In this document: positions 53,500 to 64,000 of the stretch, piece by piece | How positions within the stretch are numbered: position 1 is the stretch's first letter | Layout of the letters: the number at the start of each line of letters is the position of its first letter | Assembly (NCBI GenBank): GCA_947359465.1 | Contig: CANAIC010000112.1 | Location: 1 to 64,000, forward strand | DNA from: Metellina segmentata | Lineage: Eukaryota; Arthropoda; Arachnida; Araneae; Tetragnathidae | Length of the DNA: 64,000 bases | Reading direction: 5' to 3' | Translations under genes and position numbers: made by a program | The notes under the pieces: model-generated | Told to the model about the DNA's origin: nothing | Seen by the model: only the letters and a program-made list of their open reading frames with translations | The model's database searches: none

Positions 53500-56400
53500 C
53501 ATCGCCTGAGAACTTGGATAGGGAACTTTGAAATGACATTGCTCCTACCCACCGAGCTCGGCAGCACGTTAATTTCTATGACAACACTTCACACAAAACA
53601 CCCTCCCCACATCTCAGTCAAATAAATACCTTTCATTCCCTTAGAAATTACATCGCCTGAGAACTTGGATTGAGAGCTTTGAAATGACATTGCTCCCACC
53701 GCGCTCGGCAGCACGTTAATTTCTATGAGAATACTTCACACAAAACACCTTCCCCACATCTCAGTCAAATAAATACCTTTCATTCCCTTAGAAATTTTAT
53801 CGCCTGAGAACTTGGATTGGGAACTTTCAAATGACATTGCTCCCACCCACCGCGCTCGGCAGCACGTTAATTTCTATGGGAATACTTCATACAAAACATC
53901 CTCCCCACATCTCAGTCAAATAAATACCTTTCATTCCCTTAGAAATAACATCGGCTGAGAACTTGGATAGGAAGCTTTGAAATAACATTGCTCCCACCCA
54001 CCGCGCTTGGCAGCACGTTAATTTCTATGGCAATACTTCACACAAAACACCCTCCCCACATCTCAGTCAAATAAATACCTTTCATTCCCTTAGAAATTAC
54101 ATCGCCTGAGAACTTGTATTGGGAGCTTTGAAATGACATTGCTCCCACCCACCGAGCTCGGCAGCACGTTAATTTCTATGGGAATACTTCACGCAAAACA
54201 CCCTCTCCACATCTCAGTCATATAAATACCTTTCATTCCCTAAGAAATTACATCGCCTGAGAACTTGGATTGGGAACTTTGAAATGACATTGCTCCCACC
54301 CACCGAGCTCGGCAGCACGTTAATTACTATGGCAACACTTCACACAAAACACCCTCCCCACATCTCAGTCAAATAAATAATTTTCATTCCCTTAGATATT
54401 ACATCGCCTGAGAACTTGGATTGGGAACTTTGAAATGACATTGCTCCCACCCACAGAGCTCGGCAGCACGTTAATTTCTATGGCAACACTTCACACAAAA
54501 CACCCTCCCCACATCTCAGTCAAATAAATACCTTTCATTCCCTTAGATATTACATCGCCTGAGAACTTGGATTGGGAGCTTTGAAATGACATTGCTCCCA
54601 CCCACCGCGCTCGGCAGCACGTTAATTTCTATGGCAATACTTCACACAAAACACCCTCCTCACATCTCAGTCAAATAAATACCTTTCATTCCCTTAGAAA
54701 TTACATCGCCTGAGAACTTGGATTGGGAGCTTTGAAATGACATTGCTCCCACCCACCGCGCTCGGCAGCACGTTAATTTCTATGGGAATACTTCACGCAA
54801 AACACCCTCTCCACATCTCAGTCATATAAATACCTTTCATTCCCTAAGAAATTACACCGCCTGAGAACTTGGATTGGGAGCTTTGAAATGACATTGCTCC
54901 CACCCACCGCGCTCGGCAGCACGTTAATTTCTATGGCAATACTTCACACAAAACACCCTCCTCACATCTCAGTCAAATAAATACCTTTCATTCCCTTAGA
55001 AATTACATCGCCTGAGAACTTGGATTGGGAGCTTTGAAATGACATTGCTCCCACCCACCGCGCTCGGCAGCACGTTAATTTCTATGGGAATACTTCACGC
55101 AAAACACCCTCTCCACATCTCAGTCATATAAATACCTTTCATTCCCTAAGAAATTACATCGCCTGAGAACTTGGATTGGGAACTTTGAAATGACATTGCT
55201 CCCACCCACCGAGCTCGGCAGCACGTTAATTTCTATGGCAACACTTCACACAAAACACCCTCCCCATATCTCAGTCAAATAAATACCTTTCATTCCCTTA
55301 GATATTACATCGCCTGAGAACTTGGATTGGGAGCTTTGAAATGACATTGCTCCCACCCACCGCGCTCGGCAGCACGTTAATTTCTATGGCAATTCTTCAC
55401 ACAAAACACCCTCCTCACATCTCAGTCAAATAAATACCTTTCATTCCCTTAGAAATTACATCGCCTGAGAACTTGGATTGGGAGCTTTGAAATGACATTG
55501 CTCCCACCCACCGCGCTCGGCAGCACGTTAATTTCTATGGGAATACTTCACGCAAAACACCCTCTCCACATCTCAGTCATATAAATACCTTTCATTCCCT
55601 AAGAAATTACACCGCCTGAGAACTTGGATTGGGAGCTTTGAAATGACATTGCTCCCACCCATTGCGCTCGGCAGCACGTTAATTTCTATGGCAATACTTC
55701 ACACAAAACACCCTCCTCACATCTCAGTCAAATAAATACCTTTCATTCCCTTAGAAATTACATCGCCTGAGAACTTGGATTGGGAGCTTTGAAATGACAT
55801 TGCTCCCACCCACCGCGCTCGGCAGCACGTTAATTTCTATGGGAATACTTCACGCAAAACACCCTCTCCACATCTCAGTCATATAAATACCTTTCATTCC
55901 CTAAGAAATTACATCGCCTGAGAACTTGGATAGGGAACTTTGAAATGACATTGCTCCTACCCACCGAGCTCGGCAGCACGTTAATTTCTATGACAACACT
56001 TCACACAAAACACCCTCCCCACATCTCAGTCAAATAAATACCTTTCATTCCCTTAGAAATTACATCGCCTGAGAACTTGGATTGGGAGCTTTGAAATGAC
56101 ATTGCTCCCACCGCGCTCGGCAGCACGTTAATTTCTATGAGAATACTTCACACAAAACACCTTCCCCACATCTCAGTCAAATAAATACCTTTCATTCCCT
56201 TAGAAATTTTATCGCCTGAGAACTTGGATTGGGAACTTTCAAATGACATTGCTCCCACCCACCGCGCTCGGCAGCACGTTAATTTCTATGGGAATACTTC
56301 ATACAAAACATCCTCCCCACATCTCAGTCAAATAAATACCTTTCATTCCCTTAGAAATAACATCGGCTGAGAACTTGGATAGGAAGCTTTGAAATGACAT

Positions 56401-57720
56401 TGCTCCCACCCACCGCGCTTGGCAGCACGTTAATTTCTATGGCAATACTTCACACAAAACACCCTCCCCACATCTCAGTCAAATAAATACCTTTCATTCC
56501 CTTAGAAATTACATCGCCTGAGAACTTGTATTGGGAGCTTTGAAATGACATTGCTCCCACCCACCGAGCTCGGCAGCACGTTAATTTCTATGGGAATACT
56601 TCACGCAAAACACCCTCTCCACATCTCAGTCATATAAATACCTTTCATTCCCTAAGAAATTACATCGCCTGAGAACTTGGATTGGGAACTTTGAAATGAC
56701 ATTGCTCCCACCCACCGAGCTCGGCAGCACGTTAATTACTATGGCAACACTTCACACAAAACACCCTCCCCACATCTCAGTCAAATAAATAATTTTCATT
56801 CCCTTAGATATTACATCGCCTGAGAACTTGGATTGGGAGCTTTAAAATGACATTGCTCCCACCCACCGCGCTCGGCAGCACGTTAATTTCTATGGGAATA
56901 CTTCACACAAAACACCCTCCTCACATCTCAGTCAAATAAATACCTTTCATTCCCTAAGAAATTACATCGCCTGAGAACTTGGATTGGGAACTTTGAAATG
57001 ACATTGCTCCCACCCACAGAGCTCGGCAGCACGTTAATTTCTATGGCAACACTTCACACAAAACACCCTCCCCACATCTCAGTCAAATAAATACCTTTCA
57101 TTCCCTTAGATATTACATCGCCTGAGAACTTGGATTGGGAGCTTTGAAATGACATTGCTCCCACCCACCGCGCTCGGCAGCACGTTAATTTCTATGGCAA
57201 TACTTCACACAAAACACCCTCCTCACATCTCAGTCAAATAAATACCTTTCATTCCCTTAGAAATTACATCGCCTGAGAACTTGGATTGGGAGCTTTGAAA
57301 TGACATTGCTCCCACCCACCGCGCTCGGCAGCACGTTAATTTCTATGGGAATACTTCACGCAAAACACCCTCTCCACATCTCAGTCATATAAATACCTTT
57401 CATTCCCTAAGAAATTATACCGCCTGAGAACTTGGATTGGGAGCTTTGAAATGACATTGCTCCCACCCACCGCGCTCGGCAGCACGTTAATTTCTATGGC
57501 AATACTTCACACAAAACACCCTCCTCACATCTCAGTCAAATAAATACCTTTCATTCCCTTAGAAATTACATCGCCTGAGAACTTGGATTGGGAGCTTTGA
57601 AATGACATTGCTCCCACCCACCGCGCTCGGCAGCACGTTAATTTCTATGGGAATACTTCACGCAAAACACCCTCTCCACATCTCAGTCAAATAAATACCT
57701 TTCATTCCCTTAGAAATTTT
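53500..57720 (+). repeat. Derivative duplication, offset 2,412 then 2,563 bp
   Basis: The block 53.5-55.1 kb matches 55.9-57.7 kb. The 'gctcccaccgcgc' markers at 53,693/56,105 and the 'cgcgctt' markers at 54,002/56,414 give an offset of 2,412. Beyond an extra monomer in the second copy the offset is 2,563 ('ccacagagctc' at 54,451/57,014, and 'attacaccgcc' at 54,851 against the further mutated 'attataccgcc' at 57,414). A 'taattactatgg' change near 53,270, 54,323 and 56,735 tracks the same lineage. Confidence 0.75.
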
Positions 57721-58534
57721 ATCGCCTGAGAACTTGGATTGGGAACTTTCAAATGACATTGCTCCCACCCACCGCGCTCGGCAGCACGTTAATTTCTATG
57801 GGAATACTTCATACAAAACATCCTCCCCACATCTCAGTCAAATAAATACCTTTCATTCCCTTAGAAATAACATCGGCTGAGAACTTGGATAGGAAGCTTT
57901 GAAATGACATTGCTCCCACCCACCGCGCTTGGCAGCACGTTAATTTCTATGGCAATACTTCACACAAAACACCCTCCCCACATCTCAGTCAAATAAATAC
58001 CTTTCATTCCCTTAGAAATTACATCGCCTGAGAACTTGTATTGGGAGCTTTGAAATGACATTGCTCCCACCCACCGAGCTCGGCAGCACGTTAATTTCTA
58101 TGGGAATACTTCACACAAAACACCCTCCTCACATCTCAGTCAAATAAATACCTTTCATTCCCTTAGATATTACATCGCCTGAGAACTTGGATTGGGAGCT
58201 TTGAAATGACATTGCTCCCACCCACCGCGCTCGGCAGCACGTTAATTTCTATGGCAATACTTCACACAAAACACCCTCCTCACATCTCAGTCAAATAAAT
58301 ACCTTTCATTCCCTTAGAAATTACATCGCCTGAGAACTTGGATTGGGAGCTTTGAAATGACATTGCTCCCACCCACCGCGCTCGGCAGCACGTTAATTTC
58401 TATGGGAATACTTCACGCAAAACACCCTCTCCACATCTCAGTCATATAAATACCTTTCATTCCCTAAGAAATTACACCGCCTGAGAACTTGGATTGGGAG
58501 CTTTGAAATGACATTGCTCCCACCCACCGCGCTC

Positions 58535-61500
58535 GGCAGCACGTTAATTTCTATATCAATACTTCACACAAAACACCCTCCTCACATCTCAGTCAAATAA
58601 ATACCTTTCATTCCCTTAGAAATTACATCGCCTGAGAACTTGTATTGGGAGCTTTGAAATGACATTGCTCCCACCCACCGCGCTCGGCAGCACGTTAATT
58701 TCTATGGGAATACTTCACACAAAAAACCCTCCCCACATCTCAGTCAAATAAATACCTTTCATTCCCTTAGAAATTACATCGCCTGAGAACTTCGATTGGG
58801 AGCTTTGAAATAACATTACTCCCACCCACCGCGCTCGGCAGCACGTTAATTTCTATGGCAATACTTCACACAAAACACCCTCCTCACATCTCAGTCAAAT
58901 AAATACCTTTCATTCCCTTAGAAATTACATCGCCTGAGAACTTGGATTATGAGCTTTGAAATGACATTGCTCCCACCCACCGCGCTCGGCAGCACGTTAA
59001 TTTCTATGGGAATACTTCACGCAAAACACCCTCTCCACATCTCAGTCATATAAATACCTTTCATTCCCTAAGAAATTACATCGCCTGAGAACTTGGATTG
59101 GGAGCTTTGAAATGACATTGCTCCCACCCACCGCGCTCGGCAGCACGTTAATTTCTATGGCAATACTTCACACAAAACACCCTCCTCACATCTCAGTCAA
59201 ATAAATACCTTTCATTCCCTTAGAAATTACATCGCCTGAGAACTTGGATTATGAGCTTTGAAATGACATTGCTCCCACCCACCGCGCTCGGCAGCACGTT
59301 AATTTCTATGGGAATACTTCACGCAAAACACCCTCTCCACATCTCAGTCATATAAATACCTTTCATTCCCTAAGAAATTACATCGCCTGAGAACTTGGAT
59401 TGGGAGCTTTGAAATGACATTGCTCCCACCCACCGCGCTCGGCAGCACGTTAATTTCTATGGCAATACTTCACACAAAACACCCTCCTCACATCTCAGTC
59501 AAATAAATACCTTTCATTCCCTTAGAAATTACATCGCCTGAGAACTTGGATTGGGAGTTTTGAAATGACATTGCTCCCACCCACCGCGCTCGGCAGCACG
59601 TTAATTTCTATGGGAATACTTCACGCAAAACACCCACTCCACATCTCAGTCATATAAATACCTTTCATTCCCTAAGAAATTACATCGCCTGAGAACTTGG
59701 ATTGAGAACTTTGAAATGACATTGCTCCCACCCACCGAGCTCGGCAGCACGTTAATTTCTATGACAACACTTCACACAAAACACCCTCCCCACATCTCAG
59801 TCAAATAAATACCTTTCATTCCCTTAGAAATTACATCGCCTGAGAACTTGGATTGGGAGCTTTAAAATGACATTGCTCCCACCCACCGCGCTCGGCAACA
59901 CGTTAATTTCTATGGGAATACTTCACACAAAACACCCTCCTCACATCTCAGTCAAATAAATACCTTTCATTCCCTAAGAAATTACATCGCCTGAGAACTT
60001 GGATTGGGAACTTTGAAATGACATTGCTCCCACCCACCGAGCTCGGCAGCACGTTAATTTCTATGGCAACACTTCACACAAAACACCCTCCCCACATCTC
60101 AGTCAAATAAATACCTTTCATTCCCTTAGAAATTTTATCTCCTGAGAACTTGGATTGGGAACATTCAAATGACATTGCTCCCACCCACCGCGCTCGGCAG
60201 CACGTTAATTTCTATGGGAATACTTCATACAAAACATCCTCCCCACATCTCAGTCAAATAAATACCTTTCATTCCCTTAGAAATAACATCGCCTGAGAAC
60301 TTGGATAGGAAGATTTGAAATGACATTGCTCCCACCCACCGCGCTCGGCAGCACGTTAATTTCTATGGCAATACTTCACACAAAACACCCTCCCCACATC
60401 TCAGTCAAATAAATACCTTTCATTCCCTTAGATATTACATCGCCTGAGAACTTGTATTGGGAGCTTTGAAATGACATTGCTCCCACCCACCGAGCTCGGC
60501 AGCACGTTAATTTCTATGGGAATACTTCACGCAAAACACCCTCTCCACATCTCAGTCATATAAATACCTTTCATTCCCTAAGAAATTACATCGCCTGAGA
60601 ACTTGGATTGGGAACTTTGAAATGACATTGCTCCCACCCACCGAGCTCGGCAGCACGTTAATTTCTATGGCAACACTTCACACAAAACACCCTCCCCACA
60701 TCTCAGTCAAATAAATAATTTTCATTCCCTTAGATATTACATCGCCTGAGAACATGGATTGGGAGCTTTAAAATGACATTGCTCCCACCCACCGCGCTCG
60801 GCAGCACGTTAATTTCTATGGGAATACTTCACACAAAACACCCTCCTCACATCTCAGTCAAATAAATACCTTTCATTCCCTAAGAAATTACATCGCCTGA
60901 GAACTTGGATTGGGAACTTTGAAATGACATTGCTCCCACCCACCGAGCTCGGCAGCACGTTAATTTCTATGGCAACACTTCACACAAAACACCCTCCCCA
61001 CATCTCAGTCAAATAAATACCTTTCATTCCCTTAGATATTACATCGCCTGAGAACTTGGATTGGGAGCTTTGAAATGACATTGCTCCCACCCACCGCGCT
61101 CGGCAGCACGTTAATTTCTATGGCAATACTTCACACAAAACACCATCCTCACATCTCAGTCAAATAAATACCTTTCATTCCCTTAGAAATTACATCGCCT
61201 GAGAACTTGTATTGGGAGCTTTGAAATGACATTGCTCCCACCCACCGCGCTAGGCAGCACGTTAATTTCTATATCAATACTTCACACAAAACACCCTCCT
61301 CACATCTCAGTCAAATAAATACCTTTCATTCCCTTAGAAATTACATCGCCTGTAAACTTGTATTGGGAGCTTTGAAATGACATTGCTCCCACCCACCGCG
61401 CTCGGCAGCACGTTAATTTCTATGGGAATACTTCACACAAAAAACCCTCCCCACATCTCAGTCAAATAAATACCTTTCATTCCCTTAGAAATTACATCGC

Positions 61501-63970
61501 CTGAGAACTTCGATTGGGAGCTTTGAAATAACATTACTCCCACCCACCGCGCTCGGCAGCACGTTAATTTCTATGGCAATACTTCACACAAAACACCCTC
61601 CTCACATCTCAGTCAAATAAATACCTTTCATTCCCTTAGAAATTACATCGCCTGAGAACTTGGATTATGAGCTTTGAAATGACATTGCTCCCACCCACCG
61701 CGCTCGGCAGCACGTTAATTTCTATGGGAATACTTCACGCAAAACACCCTCTCCACATCTCAGTCATATAAATACCTTTCATTCCCTAAGAAATTACATC
61801 GCCTGAGAACTTGGATTGGGAGCTTTGAAATGACATTGCTCCCACCCACCGCGCTCGGCAGCACGTTAATTTCTATGGCAATACTTCACACAAAACACCC
61901 TCCTCACATCTCAGTTAAATAAATACCTTTCATTCCCTTAGAAATTACATCGCCTGAGAACTTGGATTATGAGCTTTGAAATGACATTGCTCCCACCCAC
62001 CGCGCTCGGCAGCACGTTAATTTCTATGGGAATACTTCACGCAAAACACCCTCTCCACATCTCAGTCATATAAATACCTTTCATTCCCTAAGAAATTACA
62101 TCGCCTGAGAACTTGGATTGGGAGCTTTGAAATGACATTGCTCCCACCCACCGCGCTCGGCAGCACGTTAATTTCTATGGCAATACTTCACACAAAACAC
62201 CCTCCTCACATCTCAATCAAATAAATACCTTTCATTCCCTTAGAAATTACATCGCCTGAGAACTTGGATTGGGAGTTTTGAAATGACATTGCTCCCACCC
62301 ACCGCGCTCGGCAGCACGTTAATTTCTATGGGAATACTTCACGCAAAACACCCACTCCACATCTCAGTCATATAAATACCTTTCATTCCCTAAGAAATTA
62401 CATCGCCTGAGAACTTGGATTGAGAACTTTGAAATGACATTGCTCCCACCCACCGAGCTCGGCAGCACGTTAATTTCTATGACAACACTTCACACAAAAC
62501 ACCCTCCCCACATCTCAGTCAAATAAATACCTTTCATTCCCTTAGAAATTACATCGCCTGAGAACTTGGATTGGGAGCTTTAAAATGACATTGCTCCCAC
62601 CCACCGCGCTCGGCAGCACGTTAATTTCTATGGGAATACTTCACACAAAACACCCTCCTCACATCTCAGTCAAATAAATACCTTTCATTCCCTAAGAAAT
62701 TACATCGCCTGAGAACTTGGATTGGGAACTTTGAAATGACATTGCTCCCACCCACCGAGCTCGGCAGCACGTTAATTTCTATGGCAACACTTCACACAAA
62801 ACACCCTCCCCACATCTCAGTCAAATAAATACCTTTCATTCCCTTAGAAATTTTATCTCCTGAGAACTTGGATTGGGAACTTTCAAATGACATTGCTCCC
62901 ACCCACCGCGCTCGGCAGCACGTTAATTTCTATGGGAATACTTCATACAAAACATCCTCCCCACATCTCAGTCAAATAAATACCTTTCATTCCCTTAGAA
63001 ATAACATCGCCTGAGAACTTGGATAGGAAGATTTGAAATGACATTGCTCCCACCCACCGCGCTCGGCAGCACGTTAATTTCTATGGCAATACTTCACACA
63101 AAACACCCTCCCCACATCTCAGTCAAATAAATACCTTTCATTCCCTTAGAAATTACATCGCCTGAGAACTTGTATTGGGAGCTTTGAAATGACATTGCTC
63201 CCACCCACCGAGCTCGGCAGCACGTTAATTTCTATGGGAATACTTCACGCAAAACACCCTCTCCACATCTCAGTCATATAAATACCTTTCATTCCCTAAG
63301 AAATTACATCGCCTGAGAACTTGGATTGGGAACTTTGAAATTACATTGCTCCCACCCACCGAGCTCGGCAGCACGTTAATTTCTATGGCAACACTTCACA
63401 CAAAACACCCTCCCCACATCTCAGTCAAATAAATAATTTTCATTCCCTTAGATATTACATCGCCTGAGAACATGGATTGGGAGCTTTAAAATGACATTGC
63501 TCCCACCCACCGCGCTCGGCAGCACGTTAATTTCTATGGGAATACTTCACACAAAACACCCTCCTCACATCTCAGTCAAATAAATACCTTTCATTCCCTA
63601 AGAAATTACATCGCCTGAGAACTTGGATTGGGAACTTTGAAATGACATTGCTCCCACCCACCGAGCTCGGCAGCACGTTAATTTCTATGGCAACACTTCA
63701 CACAAAACACCCTCCCCACATCTCAGTCAAATAAATACCTTTCATTCCCTTAGATATTACATCGCCTGAGAACTTGGATTGGGAGCTTTGAAATGACATT
63801 GCTCCCACCCACCGCGCTCGGCAGCACGTTAATTTCTATGGCAATACTTCACACAAAACACCATCCTCACATCTCAGTCAAATAAATACCTTTCATTCCC
63901 TTAGAAATTACATCGCCTGAGAACTTGGATTGGGAGCTTTGAAATGACATTGCTCCCACCCACCGCGCTC
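58535..63970 (+). repeat. 18-monomer HOR, 2,718-bp unit, two consecutive copies
   Basis: Unit 1 is about 58,535-61,252 and unit 2 about 61,253-63,970. The offset is 2,718 bp, exactly 18 monomers of 151 bp, at every marker checked: 'ctatatcaat' 58,551/61,269, 'ttcgattggg' 58,791/61,509, 'gggagttttg' 59,553/62,271, 'cacccactcc' about 59,631/62,349, 'aacatgg' 60,751/63,469 and 'caccatcctc' 61,141/63,859. By eye about ten bases differ (for example ctgagaac against ctgtaaac near 58,629/61,347, and gggaacattc against gggaactttc near 60,169/62,887), so the copies are about 99.6% identical. This is the cleanest and youngest-looking HOR here, and it may continue beyond the window. Confidence 0.88.
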
Positions 63971-64000
63971 GGCAGCACGTTAATTTCTATGGGAATACTT

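Larger units (their letters stand above)
1..64000 (+). repeat. Satellite DNA array, 151-bp monomer, head-to-tail, spans whole window
   Basis: The same monomer recurs from end to end. Successive starts of the 'acacaaaac' landmark at 152, 303, 454 and 605 are exactly 151 bp apart. Landmarks in order within each unit are: acacaaaac, a C-rich stretch ending ccccacatctc, AATAAA, cattccctta, catcgcctgag, ttggattggg, gaaatgacattgctccc, cgcgctcggcagcacg and taatttctatggg. Hand count gives about 45% GC and five CpGs per unit. Every copy reads in the same direction and I found no inverted monomer, interruption or array end. The unit is not a multiple of three and has stops in all frames, so it is not coding. 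Array size, monomer length and HOR structure fit eukaryotic heterochromatic satellite. A centromeric or pericentromeric location is plausible but unproven. I do not recognise the family. Confidence 0.98.

Noticed and set aside
1..64000. CRISPR array
   Set aside because: Regular repetition alone suggested it, but the whole 151-bp unit repeats with no unique spacers, and no cas-like genes are present.
1..64000. rRNA, tRNA or transposon sequence within the array
   Set aside because: Reading every line, the 151-bp phase continues with only 1-6 bp indels. No insertion large enough for such an element is present, and the monomer shows no tRNA-like A/B-box pair or cloverleaf.
1..64000. Duplications as assembly artefacts
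   Set aside because: Not fully rejected. Copies carry distinct private mutations and nested deletions, which argues for real sequence, but near-identical pairs such as 58.5-64 kb need long-read support, which cannot be judged here.

Overview
This window is one uninterrupted block of tandemly repeated (satellite) DNA. A 151-bp monomer, about 45% GC with five CpG sites by hand count, is repeated head-to-tail from the first base to the last. That makes roughly 425 copies, all in the same orientation. I see no unique sequence, no array edge, no transposon insertion, no RNA gene and no credible protein-coding gene. Tens of kilobases of homogenised satellite with a nucleosome-scale monomer is typical of eukaryotic centromeric, pericentromeric, subtelomeric or other heterochromatic DNA. 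I do not recognise the monomer as a named satellite family and cannot assign a species or chromosome position from sequence alone.

The information in the window lies in how monomer variants are arranged. Diagnostic substitutions and small deletions (1, 3, 4 and 6 bp, giving 150-, 148-, 147- and 145-bp monomers) travel in fixed order, which exposes higher-order repeats (HORs) and nested segmental duplications. Layout: 1-1.2 kb, loosely ordered monomers; 1.2-3.9 kb, a partial 1.35-1.5 kb duplication; 3.3-7.6 kb, a 15-monomer (2,263 bp) tandem HOR; 2.95-5.64 kb copied to 11.08-13.78 kb (offset 8,135); 8.9-10.8, 16.4-18.35 and 20.5-22.2 kb, three dispersed copies of one block; 17.14-19.56 kb, an exact 8-monomer (1,207 bp) doublet. 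Near 22.2-22.6 kb the variant vocabulary changes. From there on the array uses a different set of markers: 24.4-35.1 kb, a 4.8-5.0 kb super-unit; 34.8-39 kb, a 2,253-bp unit; 39.7-40.9 kb, a 604-bp four-monomer doublet; 41.3-50 kb, a 5,259-bp duplication with nested 0.9 and 1.8 kb units; 49.8-57.7 kb, a 12-monomer (about 1,808 bp) HOR and derivatives; 58.5-64 kb, an 18-monomer (2,718 bp) HOR in two consecutive copies that differ at only about ten bases.

No genes work together here. The plausible biology is structural: array growth by unequal exchange or amplification, local homogenisation, and possible gene conversion. Recurrent monomer features that could matter for chromatin or transcription are a 7-bp dyad with a 14-nt loop, a subtype carrying a 10-bp perfect palindrome, an AATAAA hexamer in most monomers, and a linked-variant subtype that creates a TATA-box-like octamer. 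All offsets were read by eye from marker positions; a self-alignment would refine the boundaries.
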